64,000 nt of DNA from Parasitella parasitica (lineage: Eukaryota; Mucoromycota; Mucoromycetes; Mucorales; Mucoraceae), in assembly GCA_025201805.1 (NCBI GenBank), contig MU619387.1, forward strand, positions 1 through 64,000, in the 5' to 3' direction. Shown piece by piece: positions 36,709 through 48,100 of this stretch (the stretch's first letter is position 1; each line of letters starts with the position of its first letter). The position numbers and the translations under genes were made by a program. The notes beneath the pieces were generated by a model. It searched no databases and was not told where the DNA came from. It was given only the letters and a program-made list of their open reading frames with translations.

Positions 36709-37165
36709 ATGGCAGGAGTAGATCATCAAAAGCCTATTATTGCCAATACAGACAAATTTCAGCACTTGTTTCCTCCAGCAGTAGAAAACTCTACTGGCGC
36801 AACTCCTGCTGCTGACACAGATGAAACCCCCACTTCAAACGCGCCCGCTCCACAGGCCGCTCCTATCCCTACAAAGTCCAAGTCAACAGATTCTTTGAAT
36901 TCCAACGGCTCATCCATTGTATCCTGTAACGCTGGTATTGACTACGTTATTGTCTTTCGCTTCCCTGTCCAATTATCCAAGAAGGATAAGGCATTGACAT
37001 CAAGAGCTCAATTGGAGACTAAAGTGGCTTCCTCTTTGACTAGCATCACCAATCGTTTGGCAAAAGTCAACCTGCGTTTCCAAGTTCGTCCTGGCAAAGA
37101 AAACGGAACACTTTTAATATTAGTTAGCAGCCCTGTAGGCCCTATAAAAAAAGAATACAGACAGG

Positions 37166-37201
<36 letters not shown>

Positions 37202-39369
37202 GCAAGAAAATGGCGTTTACCCAACAAACTATGTATCGCCTGAATAGAGTGCGTGATTTTCTGTTGGGTGTTCGAGTGGACGAAATTGGAGATGAATCGA
37301 ACAATACAAATAATGTGGACCAAGCATTTGAAGACTTGACAGAAGCAGAGAGATTGCGCCTTGTCTATGAAATCTTGACCCAGCCTGAATCAGAAGGAGG
37401 TGCAGGCATTTCAGTCGAAGTGGATGATTACGTGGAGAGCATCATGCCATTACATGACGATAAATTCAATAACGTAAGTCTGCATGTTCTGATTATTCGG
37501 CTTGGAACTGACCATGCAAAACGGTTGGCCACAAAAGAACTGGCTCAAATCCTGGTCTACAAAATCCTTGATCGACGACAACGATTTGCTGACAATTCGG
37601 GATCATTTTGGCGAGAAGATTGCCTACTATTTTGCATTTCTGCAAAGCTACTTTTTGTGGCTCAGCGCCCCTACTGTTGTGGGTATCCTGGTTTACCTGA
37701 CGCATTCAAATACACTGGCTGTTTGGTTTTCGCTCTTCATGTTGCTTTGGGCTATTTTGTTCACCGAGATGTGGAGAAGAAAGGAAGCCGAGTTGGCGAT
37801 CAAATGGGGAGTTCGAAACTATTCAAAGCATGAAAAGAGAAGAGCCGAGTTTAAAGGCGAGAAAATGGTAAAGGATCATGTTACAGGCGAGGATATCCCT
37901 TTCGTATCTGCATGGAAGTTGCTTGGTAGACGTCTTGCTGCGATTCCTGGTGTCGCTGTGGGCGCTTTCTTGCTAACGGTCATTGTTGGCTTCGTGTTTG
38001 TTCTTCAGCTCTTCTTGCACGAATACTATAATGGCCCATTTGCAAAGTTCTTGGTAATTTTTGGCTTGTGCTTATATGGTGCACATGTTACTGACAACAT
38101 TTTTACATGTGAAAACATAGCATTATGCTCCTACTGTAGGTTATGTGCTTCTTATCCCTAGCATGACCAAAATTTACAGCAAATGGGTCAAGACACTAAC
38201 GGATTGGGAGATGCAAAAAACCGACGCTCAATGGGAATACAGTTACACCCAAAAGATTTTCATTGCAAACTTTTTGGTTGGCTATCTCTCGCTTTTCATC
38301 ACTGCTTGGATCTACATTCCTTTTGGCGACCATGTCTTGCCTTATCTCACCAATCTCAACATCAGCCATGAGCACAGAACTGTTGATTTCCAAAGATTGC
38401 GTGCTCAACTTGTTTACTTTATTGTCACTGGACAGCTGGTTGGTTTCTTGACAGAAATGGTTGTTCCTTATGCCATGAAAAACTATGTACCCAAAGCCAA
38501 AAAAATGGTCAGCAAGAAGAAGACGTCGACGTCTTCCTCTTCTGCAAAGGAAAAGAACCTGGTCGCAGCTTTTGAAGATGAAGAAGAGGAAAAATTCATG
38601 AACAAGGTTTATAAGGAAGTTGATATGGAAGAATATGCAATCTACACAGATTACGTAGAGATGGTCATTCAGGTGCTTCAAATTCTGATTTGAAATCATG
38701 TGCTTGTAATTCTTATGCATTTAAATAGTTTGGTTATGTCAGCATGTTTTCTACTGTATGGCCCCTTACTGCATTGTGTGCCATGGTCAATAATTGGGTT
38801 GAGCTTCGAGGGGATGCTGCCAAGGTCTGCAAATACACAAGGTAAGCTTTATTTTGATACATTTATAAGATGCACGACTCTTCATTTACGAAACCATTAT
38901 TAGGCGCCCTATTCCTTACAGAGCTGAAAGCATCGGTCCTTGGTTGGGAAATATGGAAACATTGGTTTGGTTATCCTCAATCACAATGTCCTCATTTGCC
39001 TATCTTTTCCACCCTTCAACTCAAATCCATTCATCATATACTCCTGTTTTTACATTACTGGCCATCTTGATGTCTGAGCATTTATTCATTGCTCTCAGAT
39101 TTGGTGTTCGCAAAGCGCTTAATCTGGTTCCAAGCATGGCCGAGTGGTTAGTTCGTAAAGAAGAGTATAATCTCAAAAAGGTTTGGCTTGAACGCATGGT
39201 TGGCAATCACCAGCAATTCGTTGCTCGCCATAGCCTTGAGATAGAAGATGAGAATTCTGCTTTTGCCGGCGACGATTTGGGCTCCAAGCTTTGGAGGCAC
39301 CATTTAAATCGCCAAGCAGAGACTAATGGTGCTATTCAGCTTGTACAAAACGCATTCAAAACCAAGTAA
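36709..39369 (+). CDS. Anoctamin/TMEM16 family membrane protein (Ist2-like)
   Basis: Ca2+-regulated lipid scramblase or ion channel family; fungal members are scramblases or ER-plasma membrane tethers. Six exons (36709-37134, 37207-37473, 37538-38053, 38121-38672, 38729-38841, 38904-39369) give 779 aa. A disordered N-terminus and a cytosolic alpha/beta domain (IDYVIVFRFP) precede about ten membrane segments, beginning at IRDHFGEKIAYYFAFLQ. Calcium-site landmarks include VNNWVELRGDAAK (Asn, Glu and Asp) and LAILMSEHLFIALRFGVRKA. A large charged loop (KKKTSTSSSSAKEKN) lies before segment 6. The C-terminal tail is short, without the long basic tether of yeast Ist2. The first intron contains a run of 33 A. 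Confidence 0.9.
37166..37198 (+). repeat. 33-base poly(A) run in the first anoctamin intron
   Basis: Uninterrupted A run. Read through in frame it would encode about 11 lysines, but a GTAGGC donor at 37135 and an AAG acceptor at 37206 remove it in phase. The count may be affected by sequencing slippage. Confidence 0.8.
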
Positions 39370-39424
39370 CTAAACCATCGACCTTGCAATTAATAAACTG
39401 CTTTATTTGAACATGTAATAGCAT

Positions 39425-40363
39425 TTAAAAATCCTTTTTCTTTTCATCATAACTAAGATGACCAGGGCCGATAGAAACCAACAGCAATAATCCACCCGTA
39501 ATGCTTAGACATTGGAAAAAGTTGTACTTGGTAACATCCCTCTTGTAATTAGAATGTTGAACTGTCCACCAGTTATTAACAATGACGTTCAAGATACAGA
39601 GGAAGGTCACCAAAAACGATGCAGACCACTTTGCCCTGAACCCAACCACAACCATCACACAAGCCGCGAAACCTACTAACGATACCAATACACGTAAAAG
39701 ACTCCATTCACCTTGAAAAACAAATCCTGCAAATAACAGAACCAAGAGCACACGACCTGCAAGTTGAAAGTACTGATGACGCTCTGTTTCTGTCAAGCTA
39801 GGAAGAGAGGCAAAGAGATGTGAAGAACTTGTCTGTCTCTTGTTGCGTAAAATTGACTCTGAAAGACACAGCAGTAAACCGCCCAAGATAGAAAGATTGC
39901 GCAAAAAGAAGACCTATACAATTTGTGCATAATAAGATTATGCAAGCACGACCACGACGCGACGAACTTCAATCACACACCCCCCGCCACTCCCAGGATT
40001 CACACTTACCATATTGAACACTAGGCCATAACAAACTGCTTGAGATACAATGACACCAGCAAGCACATAAACTGAGACACTGACATGCTTTTTGGCTATC
40101 AATGTGGATGAAAATATCAACATTGCGAATACATTCAAAATAAGAAACAGATGAGAGATGCCTCTTGGAAATCCTCTGTCCCCTTCTAAATAGCTTCTTT
40201 GATCTGACCATTGTACCATGATTCGCAGCGAGTCTTCGTAGAAAGTTGCCACTACCAGAAAACGACTGAGTGCCGGAAGATATGGTTTCACAGGCTGTCC
40301 CAATGTATCCAACGTCTTTTCTATACGAGCACTTGTTTCTCTAATAGTCTCTTCAAAGCTCAT
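39425..40363 (-). CDS. SURF4/Erv29-type COPII cargo receptor
   Basis: ER-Golgi cycling receptor that loads soluble secretory cargo into COPII vesicles. Two exons (40363-40010, 39913-39425) give 280 aa. The N-terminal cytosolic helix (SFEETIRETSARIEKTLDTL) is followed by TLGQPVKPYLPALSRFLVV and FYEDSLRIMVQWSDQRSYL, both close to the family pattern, then about seven membrane segments. The last residues, YDEKKKDF, form a KKxx-type dilysine retrieval signal for COPI. The start at MSFEE is preferred over an upstream in-frame ATG at 40408, because the family begins this way and a TATA element sits 64 bases upstream. It converges with the anoctamin gene. Confidence 0.93.
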
Positions 40364-40426
40364 GTTTATTTTTGAATCTAGATGTATCAAAGGTAGAGAG
40401 AGTTGCAAAGAAAAAGAAAGCCTTCA

Positions 40427-40432
40427 TTTATA
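40427..40432 (-). promoter_or_regulatory. Putative TATA box of the SURF4-like gene
   Basis: TATAAA on the minus strand, 64 bases before the chosen ATG. Confidence 0.35.
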
Positions 40433-41248
40433 AAGCCGTATTCACGAAAAGGGGGTGAGCATTTAAATTAATGACACCAGAAAGCGCTTGTTTAAGGGGT
40501 AATCACACTATACTTGATGATTCCTTTTTAAATCATAATCCCCCTTAATTAGACTTTAAGTAGATTTTTTTTTGGAACAAGACACTAAGGTTTGAACATA
40601 TCGAATTCTACGCGTACTCATATATGCATATTTGTGTCAATTACTGTATATCCTTACTGACTCTTATTTAATGCAATGCACAAAGACATTATTTATAATT
40701 TCAACAATTTCGGGGACAGTCTCATGTCCATGGGGCTGGTAAAATACACTTGCTAAAGATAAAAACGAAATTGCGATCGTATTTGCTGAAACTTTGTTAT
40801 CGCGTCATGCAATACGTTAAACTTAATACTAATGAACGCGTTCGGTGTAAAAATCTGCCTTTTCTTTTGCTCTTTTAGGCGCTAGCCATTACATGAAATA
40901 CAAAGATCAATCTCATTTTGCAAGTAATAATAAATTCAAAATAGGTTCAATCAAAGGTGATAAAGGCATGGTTTTTATGCTTTCGTGTATACAAATAACA
41001 ATTGGCATGATGAATATTCGATATTTGCATAATAATTAATCAGGCATAGAGAAACGCACTTTGAATGCCTTTTATATTCCGTTTTATGTTTTCAATTTGA
41101 TCTGCATTGCCAGTTCTCCATCTTCATCAGTTATTGTATATCCCCATAGCTACCAATTGAAAGATCAAGGACGGAAACAGCCTCTAGTAAAATATATACA
41201 GTTTCTACCACGACATAAGCAATCTGAACCCTCTGCGATATTTGCTAA

Positions 41249-41611
41249 TAACTTTTGATAGAGACATTGCCTAGTGGAAATCAAGTTATGCTCAGATAGC
41301 GATGATCATGCCTGTTTTTATAAAGCATAAAACAGGCTTTATGTTGCTCTTTATCGTAGCCTATCAGCATTTATATGCGATTTTCATATGGTTTCTGCAG
41401 ATAACTTTACAGATATCAATAAAAACATGAAGGCCAATGTTGTTGCCAGATAGCACCAAGTCAACGCCAAGTTTTCCAAGTTAGATCTCGGTTCTACAGT
41501 CATTTTTGCAAACGTTATGAGCAAATATGTGATATTTATGATAAATATTGAAAAATAAATCTGTTTTTGCAGATAACTTTTGATAGAGACATTGCCTAGT
41601 GGAAATCAAGT
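41249..41611 (+). repeat. Dispersed repeat family A, copy 3 (complete)
   Basis: The best-preserved copy. It begins and ends with the same 38 bases (41249-41286 and 41574-41611, starting TAACTTTTGATAGAGACATT), a 325-base period. An internal stem-loop is formed by GCCTGTTTTTAT and ATAAAACAGGC around AAAGC. No open frame spans it and no long terminal inverted repeat is visible, so it is not a standard MITE; a solo tandem unit or a non-autonomous element are both possible. Confidence 0.82.
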
Positions 41612-41751
41612 ATCGATCCATAAGCGTATATCATTCCTTGTATAGTCTTATCCAGTTTATATTAATAGTACATGTCTGAGTGTATATCACTTGGTATTCA
41701 TCTTAGCATATATCGGTATATGTAGCATGTCTATAGCATGTCATAAGCATA

Positions 41752-42045
41752 TCTATAGCATTGCACATATTGTACAAGTCTGTAGTACATGATTTATCTG
41801 TAGCTAGTATCATGGATATAAGTATATGTCTTGTAGTGCGTATCTAGAAACTGGGAATACGCACCTGAAGCATGAATCTTATATAGCATAAGCTCGTAGC
41901 ATACACTAGATTTAGTAAATGTCTAAGGCTCGTGTCGAGATATAAGTATCAGTCTATAGCGTCATCCATCCAAATGGTGCCATCTCTAGCCTATATCTTA
42001 TATAGTATAAATCTGTATTGTACATCTTATTAACTGTGCACATAT
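41752..42045 (+). repeat. Dispersed repeat family B, copy 2
   Basis: Aligns in one orientation with 563-850 over its whole length. It starts about 140 bases after repeat A copy 3 and ends beside the coding relic at 42063. Confidence 0.75.
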
Positions 42046-42062
42046 GCAAGAGTGTTTTACAA

Positions 42063-42250
42063 TTTCTTATTTGGTTAAGCTTCTTGATCGAGTCGGGCAA
42101 GATTACTGCTCATCACGAGCTTTTGCATGATTTACACAAACCCAACAAGGAGAAGCCACCAGTTATCAAAAACTATCTTTGACGAGGCCAAGGCTTTTAA
42201 TAAGTTGAAGAATAAGGGATTTGAGCACTTTTCTACTATAAGATGGTAAT
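42063..42250 (+). pseudogene. Frame-broken coding relic, family unknown
   Basis: One frame reads IESGKITAHHELLHDLHKPN and further codons to a TGA at about 42179. Directly after it, a second frame continues in the same style (DEAKAFNKLKNKGFEHFSTI). A single-base loss between the two would explain the break. The Lys/His/Glu-rich, helix-like text is unlike the flanking repeat DNA. It may be the tail of a mobile-element gene or of a multicopy host gene; I do not recognise the family. Confidence 0.35.
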
Positions 42251-42408
42251 TGCATCCTGAAATTAATATATCTAGTGTTAAACCAGAGTACAAATTCAAC
42301 CCATCGCAGGTGGTTTGTCAATGACGGATGGTCACATTCATTCATCTCGAAAGTGAAATTTTTTCTTTGACAGCTGGTTGTTCCTCTTTACTATACAAAC
42401 CACCCAGC

Positions 42409-44514
42409 ATGGCCGACACTATAGATCCATCTCGCATGTGCAGCGTTGGATTACTGACGACAGAGTGCTTTGATAATCTAGAAGACTTTATCTCACAGGC
42501 CGAAGATGCTGGCCATGATTTTATCGTTACACCCATATCTCATCCCACTTTTAGACGCGTATTGAACGAAGACAAATCGACTAACGAACAAGATCAAAGA
42601 AGCTGGAAAGATAGGCCTGTATTTGATCGTGAAGATTTGGTCATTCAGTCTGCTGGTACTGTAAATATACAACGGTTGAAGCGATCACTCACTTAACTAA
42701 TTCTCTTTCTATTAGCATTCTCTTACAAAGCTGTTGGATTGTTGGCCAACTGGACACAACTTGATTCAAGCAACCCTGAAACTAGAATTTGCTCAGAGTT
42801 AGCTTTAAAGCAAGAGATAGACTGGGCTTGCCACATCAGCCTATCTGGCCTGATCTTTCCTGCTCTGCCCAAGGGTGTTTTATTCAACACTGCTCGAGTT
42901 ATCAACAGTGCTGTCAAGTCCATGTCATACACACAATTCTTGGTTCAAGTCCCCGTAGCCGATAAAGACAATGTCCAAGGAAACCTTGGCTGGAAGCAAT
43001 GGAATAGATTTAGAGCGCTGACAGAATATAATACCAAAATCCATGTCGCTCTTGAGATCACTTCAGAATTACCTTCAGACAAGCAACTGCTCGACATGTG
43101 GCTAGCCGAGCCTATCAAGGCCGTGATTGTCCCTGCCGAAATTTTTGTAGAGAATCCCAAGGGGTATCCCGTTTTGCCAAAACCTCACCAAAAATTCATT
43201 CAGAAACTGATGGATAAGATGAAGCCAGACATGATTGTCACTCTGCCAAAATCAAAAATCCACAAAAAGGCTACACCTTCGTCTTACAGCGAATACATCA
43301 GCCATTTAAACCGCAGACTACCACCTTTACAGGATGTAGATCACTTTGCGACAGGCTATCAAGACTTTCTTCAGGCGCCATTGCAGCCTCTGATGGATAA
43401 TTTGGAAAATCAGACTTATGAGGTTTTTGAAAAGGATCCCATCAAATATCAGCAATACGAAAAGGCAGTGTACAAGGCGCTGTTGGATCGTGTCGAGCAT
43501 GGATCAGACTATACGACAACCATTATGGTGGTAGGTGCTGGCAGAGGCCCACTGGTCAACTGTTGTCTTCGTGCTGCTGAAAAGTCCGAGCGCAAGATTC
43601 ATATTTACGCATTGGAGAAAAACCACAATGCCTTTGTAACGTAAGTGGTTAAAAATCATGTCATCAAGCCCCTTTTGTCTTGACAAATCATGATGTGTGT
43701 TTAGGCTGCAAAATGCCAAGGCTGATTTATGGGGGGACAAAGTTACATTGGTGTTTGCTGATATGAGAAAGTGGACGCCTCCAACTAAGGTAAAAGAGAC
43801 GAGATTGAAAATTTCAGTCCTGGCAAGGATAATTAAATGGGGTTTTAGTGTGATATTTTGGTGAGCGAGCTTTTGGGTTCATTTGGCGATAACGAGCTTT
43901 CACCCGAATGTTTAGATGGAGCACAGAAATTCATCAAAGACGGTGGTATTTCGATTCCAGCAAGCTACACAGCATTCGCCTCACCATTGGCGTCTACGAG
44001 ATTGAACAATAATGTGGCTGCTTACAAAGATCTGGAGCATTACGAGACTCCCTATGTAGTCATGTTCCAGCAGGTGTGTGAGTTGGCAGATCCCAAGCCA
44101 CTTTGGTCCTTTAAACATCCCAATAGACAGGGCGATATTGCAGCAGACGGGGACCCCATGAACAATTTACACAATGTACGATACGGCCACGCTGAATTTT
44201 CAGTCAAGCATGATATGATGATGAACGGCATTGCTGGCTACTTTGAAAGCGTGCTTTATAAAGATGTGATGATCTCGATTCGCCCACAAACTCACTCGCC
44301 TGGAATGTTTAGTTGGTTCCCCATCTACTTCCCCATCCGCACACCAGTTCAGGTGCCTAAAGGATCTACAGTCTCACTTCAATTCTGGCGTTTGACAGAT
44401 GCCAAAAAAGTCTGGTACGAATGGACTGTCACCGTTCAGGGTCAAAATGACCAAGAAATGGCAACTTTACCCATTCATAACGTAGGCGGTCGCTCTTATT
44501 ATGTTGGCTTATAA
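42409..44514 (+). CDS. PRMT5: Protein arginine methyltransferase 5 (PRMT5/Skb1/Hsl7)
   Basis: Type II methyltransferase making symmetric dimethylarginine on Sm proteins and histones. Four exons (42409-42655, 42716-43640, 43705-43789, 43849-44514) give 640 aa, against 637 in human. An N-terminal TIM-barrel domain runs to about residue 290. The Rossmann domain carries the SAM motif VVGAGRGPLVN and YALEKNHNAFVT. The double-Glu loop is SELLGSFGDNELSPECLDGA, essentially as in human. The C-terminal beta-barrel and dimerisation part end at GGRSYYVGL. The start at MADTIDPSRM is preferred over an in-frame ATG at 42328, which would add 27 unconserved residues. Its promoter abuts repetitive DNA. Confidence 0.96.
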
Positions 44515-44591
44515 AATAGATATGAATTGTGTGATACAACAGGACATGTGTTAAATAATCATTCCGAAAAATAGTTGCGACTAGAAATTAG

Positions 44592-44593
<2 letters not shown>

Positions 44594-44628
<35 letters not shown>
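44594..44628 (+). repeat. (GT)n microsatellite
   Basis: About 17 GT units, 80 bases after the PRMT5 stop codon. Confidence 0.9.
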
Positions 44629-44630
<2 letters not shown>

Positions 44631-44979
44631 ATCTAACGGGTTGTGGTATTGGTTTCGAGGTAGAATGTTCATCAGGGAGTAATGGCTCGTGCGCTTAAAC
44701 ATTCAACATGATTGTTTCCGAGAACCTGCCTGGTAATATGCATGTCGATGCATCATTTTTTTTTTTTTTTCTCTGTTGTGAACAAAGGATGAAACAGCAG
44801 TTGGATGCTACGGCTGCCAATTACTGACTTGCCATATGCTGCCGGATCTAGTTTACCCGTCTATATTTTGTGATATTCATTATTACAACCTCTGCTGTCC
44901 ATTTCTTCTGCCCTGCTTATTCATTATCCGAATTTTTTCTTTTTCGCTATACTTCTTTCTCCCTTTTCTCTTTTACCAA

Positions 44980-44988
44980 TATAAAAAT
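44980..44988 (+). promoter_or_regulatory. Putative TATA box of the P4-ATPase gene
   Basis: TATAAAAAT follows a CT-rich stretch, 130 bases before the ATG. Confidence 0.35.
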
Positions 44989-45110
44989 ACAGACTTGGAG
45001 CGAAATTCCCATTTGATAAAAACCCACCGTCTGTTTACGTTTTTGACCCTAATCTCTATCTTTCCACCCACCAGCCCAGCACTTTGTGGTAGTCAGGACA
45101 ACAACCCACA

Positions 45111-48100
45111 ATGAATACACAACTACGGTTCAAGGCATTGTTTTCGAAAAAGGCCAAACAAAGGCTCCAAGATGAAAGGGCCGAAAACGAAATCAAACGA
45201 ACCGAGTCGACATCGTCGTATATGCAGAGACGAAGAAAGATATATGTGAACATGTCGCCGCCATCATCTGAATACGACGACAAGGGCAACCTGGTTGATC
45301 ACTCGTATGCGTCCAACCGAATCCGAACGGCAAAATACACGCCATTATCGTTTGTGCCCAAAAATCTGTTTGAGCAATTTAGAAACATTGCAAACCTGTA
45401 CTTTCTGTTTCTTGTCATTTTACAATGTATTCCCTTATTTGGTGTAACGGAGCCTGGTGTCTCTGCTATCCCGCTTATCGTCATTTTAATCATCACAGCG
45501 ATCAAGGATGGAATCGAGGATGCAAAGCGAAACCAGTCTGATCAGAAAGTAAATAGAGCGAAAACACTGACGCTGAGTCACTGGAAAAACGTAAACATAC
45601 CCGATGAAGTAAAGAGCAAGTTTCATGCGCTTCATGTGTTTCTAGGGTTTTTTTGCATGCTTGCAGGTGTCGATAACAGATTTACGCACGCCTACCGCCT
45701 GTCGACAGCCAAGGATATGCCTGCGTCAAAGGTGGAGCTGAATTTCGACGACGATAAATCACCCCTCAACGAAGTCGATGAAAACGCATCCTCTGAAAGC
45801 GCTTCTTTGAGCGGGGAACAGCACGATGCAGAAGAACAAGAAACAGCAGCAGCAGCAGCTTCTCCTGATTTCCTGGCGCCTCCTCAACAAAAGAATTTCT
45901 TGGGCAAAGTAAGACAGAGATCAGATACGATTGGATCAGCTTTCAACCAAATGTTCAGCTCGGCTGCTCGCAAAAAGTTCTATCGACCAGGCACAATCCC
46001 TCACTCAGTCTTGCACAGAGCCCCAACACCGAGCATTCGACGTCCATCATCCTCGATTCACCCAGGCGCTTTAAAATGTTCCGATCTGCCAGCTGGCGAC
46101 CCCCCTGTTGAGAGTTGCAAAGTGTGGTGGCAAGAGGTTCAGTGGCAAGATCTCCAAGTTGGCGATTATGTAATGATTAGAAATGATGAAAATGTCCCAG
46201 CTGACGTTGTTATTTTATCAACTTCGGAAAAGGACAATCTCTGCTATGTCGAGACTCAAAATCTCGATGGCGAGACCAATTTAAAGGTGCGAGAAGGGCT
46301 CAAGGCAACAAGCGAATTACGATCGGTGCACGATTGCGAGCGAGCCTTTTTCTATTTCGAAAGCGAGCCTCCACACGCAAACCTGTATTCATACAATGGC
46401 GTCATGCGCTGGAATATCGAACGCCCTGTAGAAGCCCCAGACGAAGAGGAAGAGGTTGTTTTCCACCAAAAGACTGAGGCTGTGACATACAACAATCTCC
46501 TATTACGTGGCTGCGTGCTGCGAAATACGAGATGGGCCATTGGTATCACTATATTCACCGGCGATGACACTAAAATCATGCTGAATTCCGGTAAAACGCC
46601 ATCAAAGCGTAGCAAGATGGTAAAGGCAACAAATCCGCTCGTAAGTGCTGCTAGAATATAAAAAATTCATACAACTAATCGCTTCACGACCAAATAGGTA
46701 ATCGCCAATTTTTGTCTTTTGGCCATCTTGAGTATTATATCATCTGCATTAGCAAGTGCATTTTTCAACGCTCCTGGATCAGCTCGGTTCTTTGATTTTG
46801 GGATCGAAGGCACAAACAATTCTTATCTTGGTTTTATTACATTTTGGGTCACCTTGATTCTATACCAGAATATTGTGCCCATTTCCTTGTATATTTCAGT
46901 AGAGATTGTCAAGACAATAGCAGTAAGCAGTTTTTGCTCTTGGTCCTAAAAATGCAACTAACCGCGTGAATGTGTGTGTGTGTGTGTGTGTATTTATAGG
47001 CTTACTTCATCTATGCAGACATCGACATGTACTATGAGCCGACAGATACGCCTTGTATCCCCAAAACGTGGAATATCTCTGACGATCTCGGTCAAATCGA
47101 GTATATTTTCTCTGACAAAACGGGCACACTGACTCAGAATGTCATGGAGGCAAGGAAAGGCACAGTCAATGGCGTATCTTACGGCATTGGCAAGACAGAA
47201 ACCTCTATAGGCGCCGAAATCCGTCGTGGATCTACGTTCTCTGAAAAGCATTTGGACGACGCCAATCTCTCAGACATGAATGTAGCCCGTAGAAAAATGT
47301 ACGAGAAGCAAGACGGACTCTTTGACAACAAGTATTTGGGGCCGAATCCTACGTTTATCGATCCCAAGTTCTTTGATGATTTAGGCCAGCAAAACGTGCA
47401 CTCCACAGCAATGATCCACTTTTTCACCTCATTGGCATTATGTCATACAGCAATTGCAGAACGACCAGATAAAAAAAATCGACACATCATCGAATACAAG
47501 GCTCAATCACCAGATGAAGCTGCGTTGGTCGCTTCTGCGCGAGACTTGGGCTTTGTGTTTTTGGGGCGCGAGTCCAACACACTCACTGCCGAGATTATGG
47601 GAGAAAAGAAGAAATACGAGCTGCTCAACGTATTGGAATTCAACTCGACTAGGAAGCGCATGAGCGTCATTATCAAACCGCATGACAGCGACAGAATTGT
47701 TTTGCTGTGCAAGGGCGCAGATTCTGTCATCTACGAGCGTCTTTGCAGCGATTTTGGCGACCAGCAGGCGCTGGAAAAGCAGCAGATGGAACTGCAGGCC
47801 AGTACGGCGGATCATTTAGAAGATTTCGCAAATGAAGGCTTGCGTACACTCTGTTTATCGTATAGATTCATTTCTCCTAGCGAATACAAGACTTGGAACA
47901 GACGGTTCCAGGAAGCAAGCGCGGCTATTTACAACCGTGATGAAAAGATTGAAGAGGTATCGGAAGAAATCGAGAGCAACATGTTGCTGATGGGCGGAAC
48001 TGCTATCGAAGACCGTCTCCAGGATGGCGTCCCTGAGACTATTGCCAAACTAGCGCAATCTGGAATCAAGCTATGGGTGCTTACTGGCGATAAGACGGAA

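Larger units (their letters stand above)
40433..42408. other. Repeat-rich intergenic region upstream of PRMT5
   Basis: 2 kb between divergent genes. The left part (to 41248) is plain AT-rich DNA. The right part is built of repeat A copy 3, repeat B copy 2 and a frame-broken coding relic, listed separately. PRMT5 therefore has only ~160 bases of non-repeat upstream sequence. Confidence 0.65.
44515..45110. other. Intergenic region, PRMT5 / P4-ATPase
   Basis: It contains a (GT)n microsatellite (44594-44628), a T run (44758-44770) and a long pyrimidine-rich stretch (44895-44975) ahead of a TATA-like element. A 92-codon frame inside it is low-complexity and probably chance. Confidence 0.6.

Noticed and set aside
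45610-45667. Possible small intron inside P4-ATPase exon 1 (GTAAAG to TGCAG)
   Set aside because: Its 58-nt length would break the reading frame that otherwise stays open through the insert; a family alignment would be needed to revisit this.
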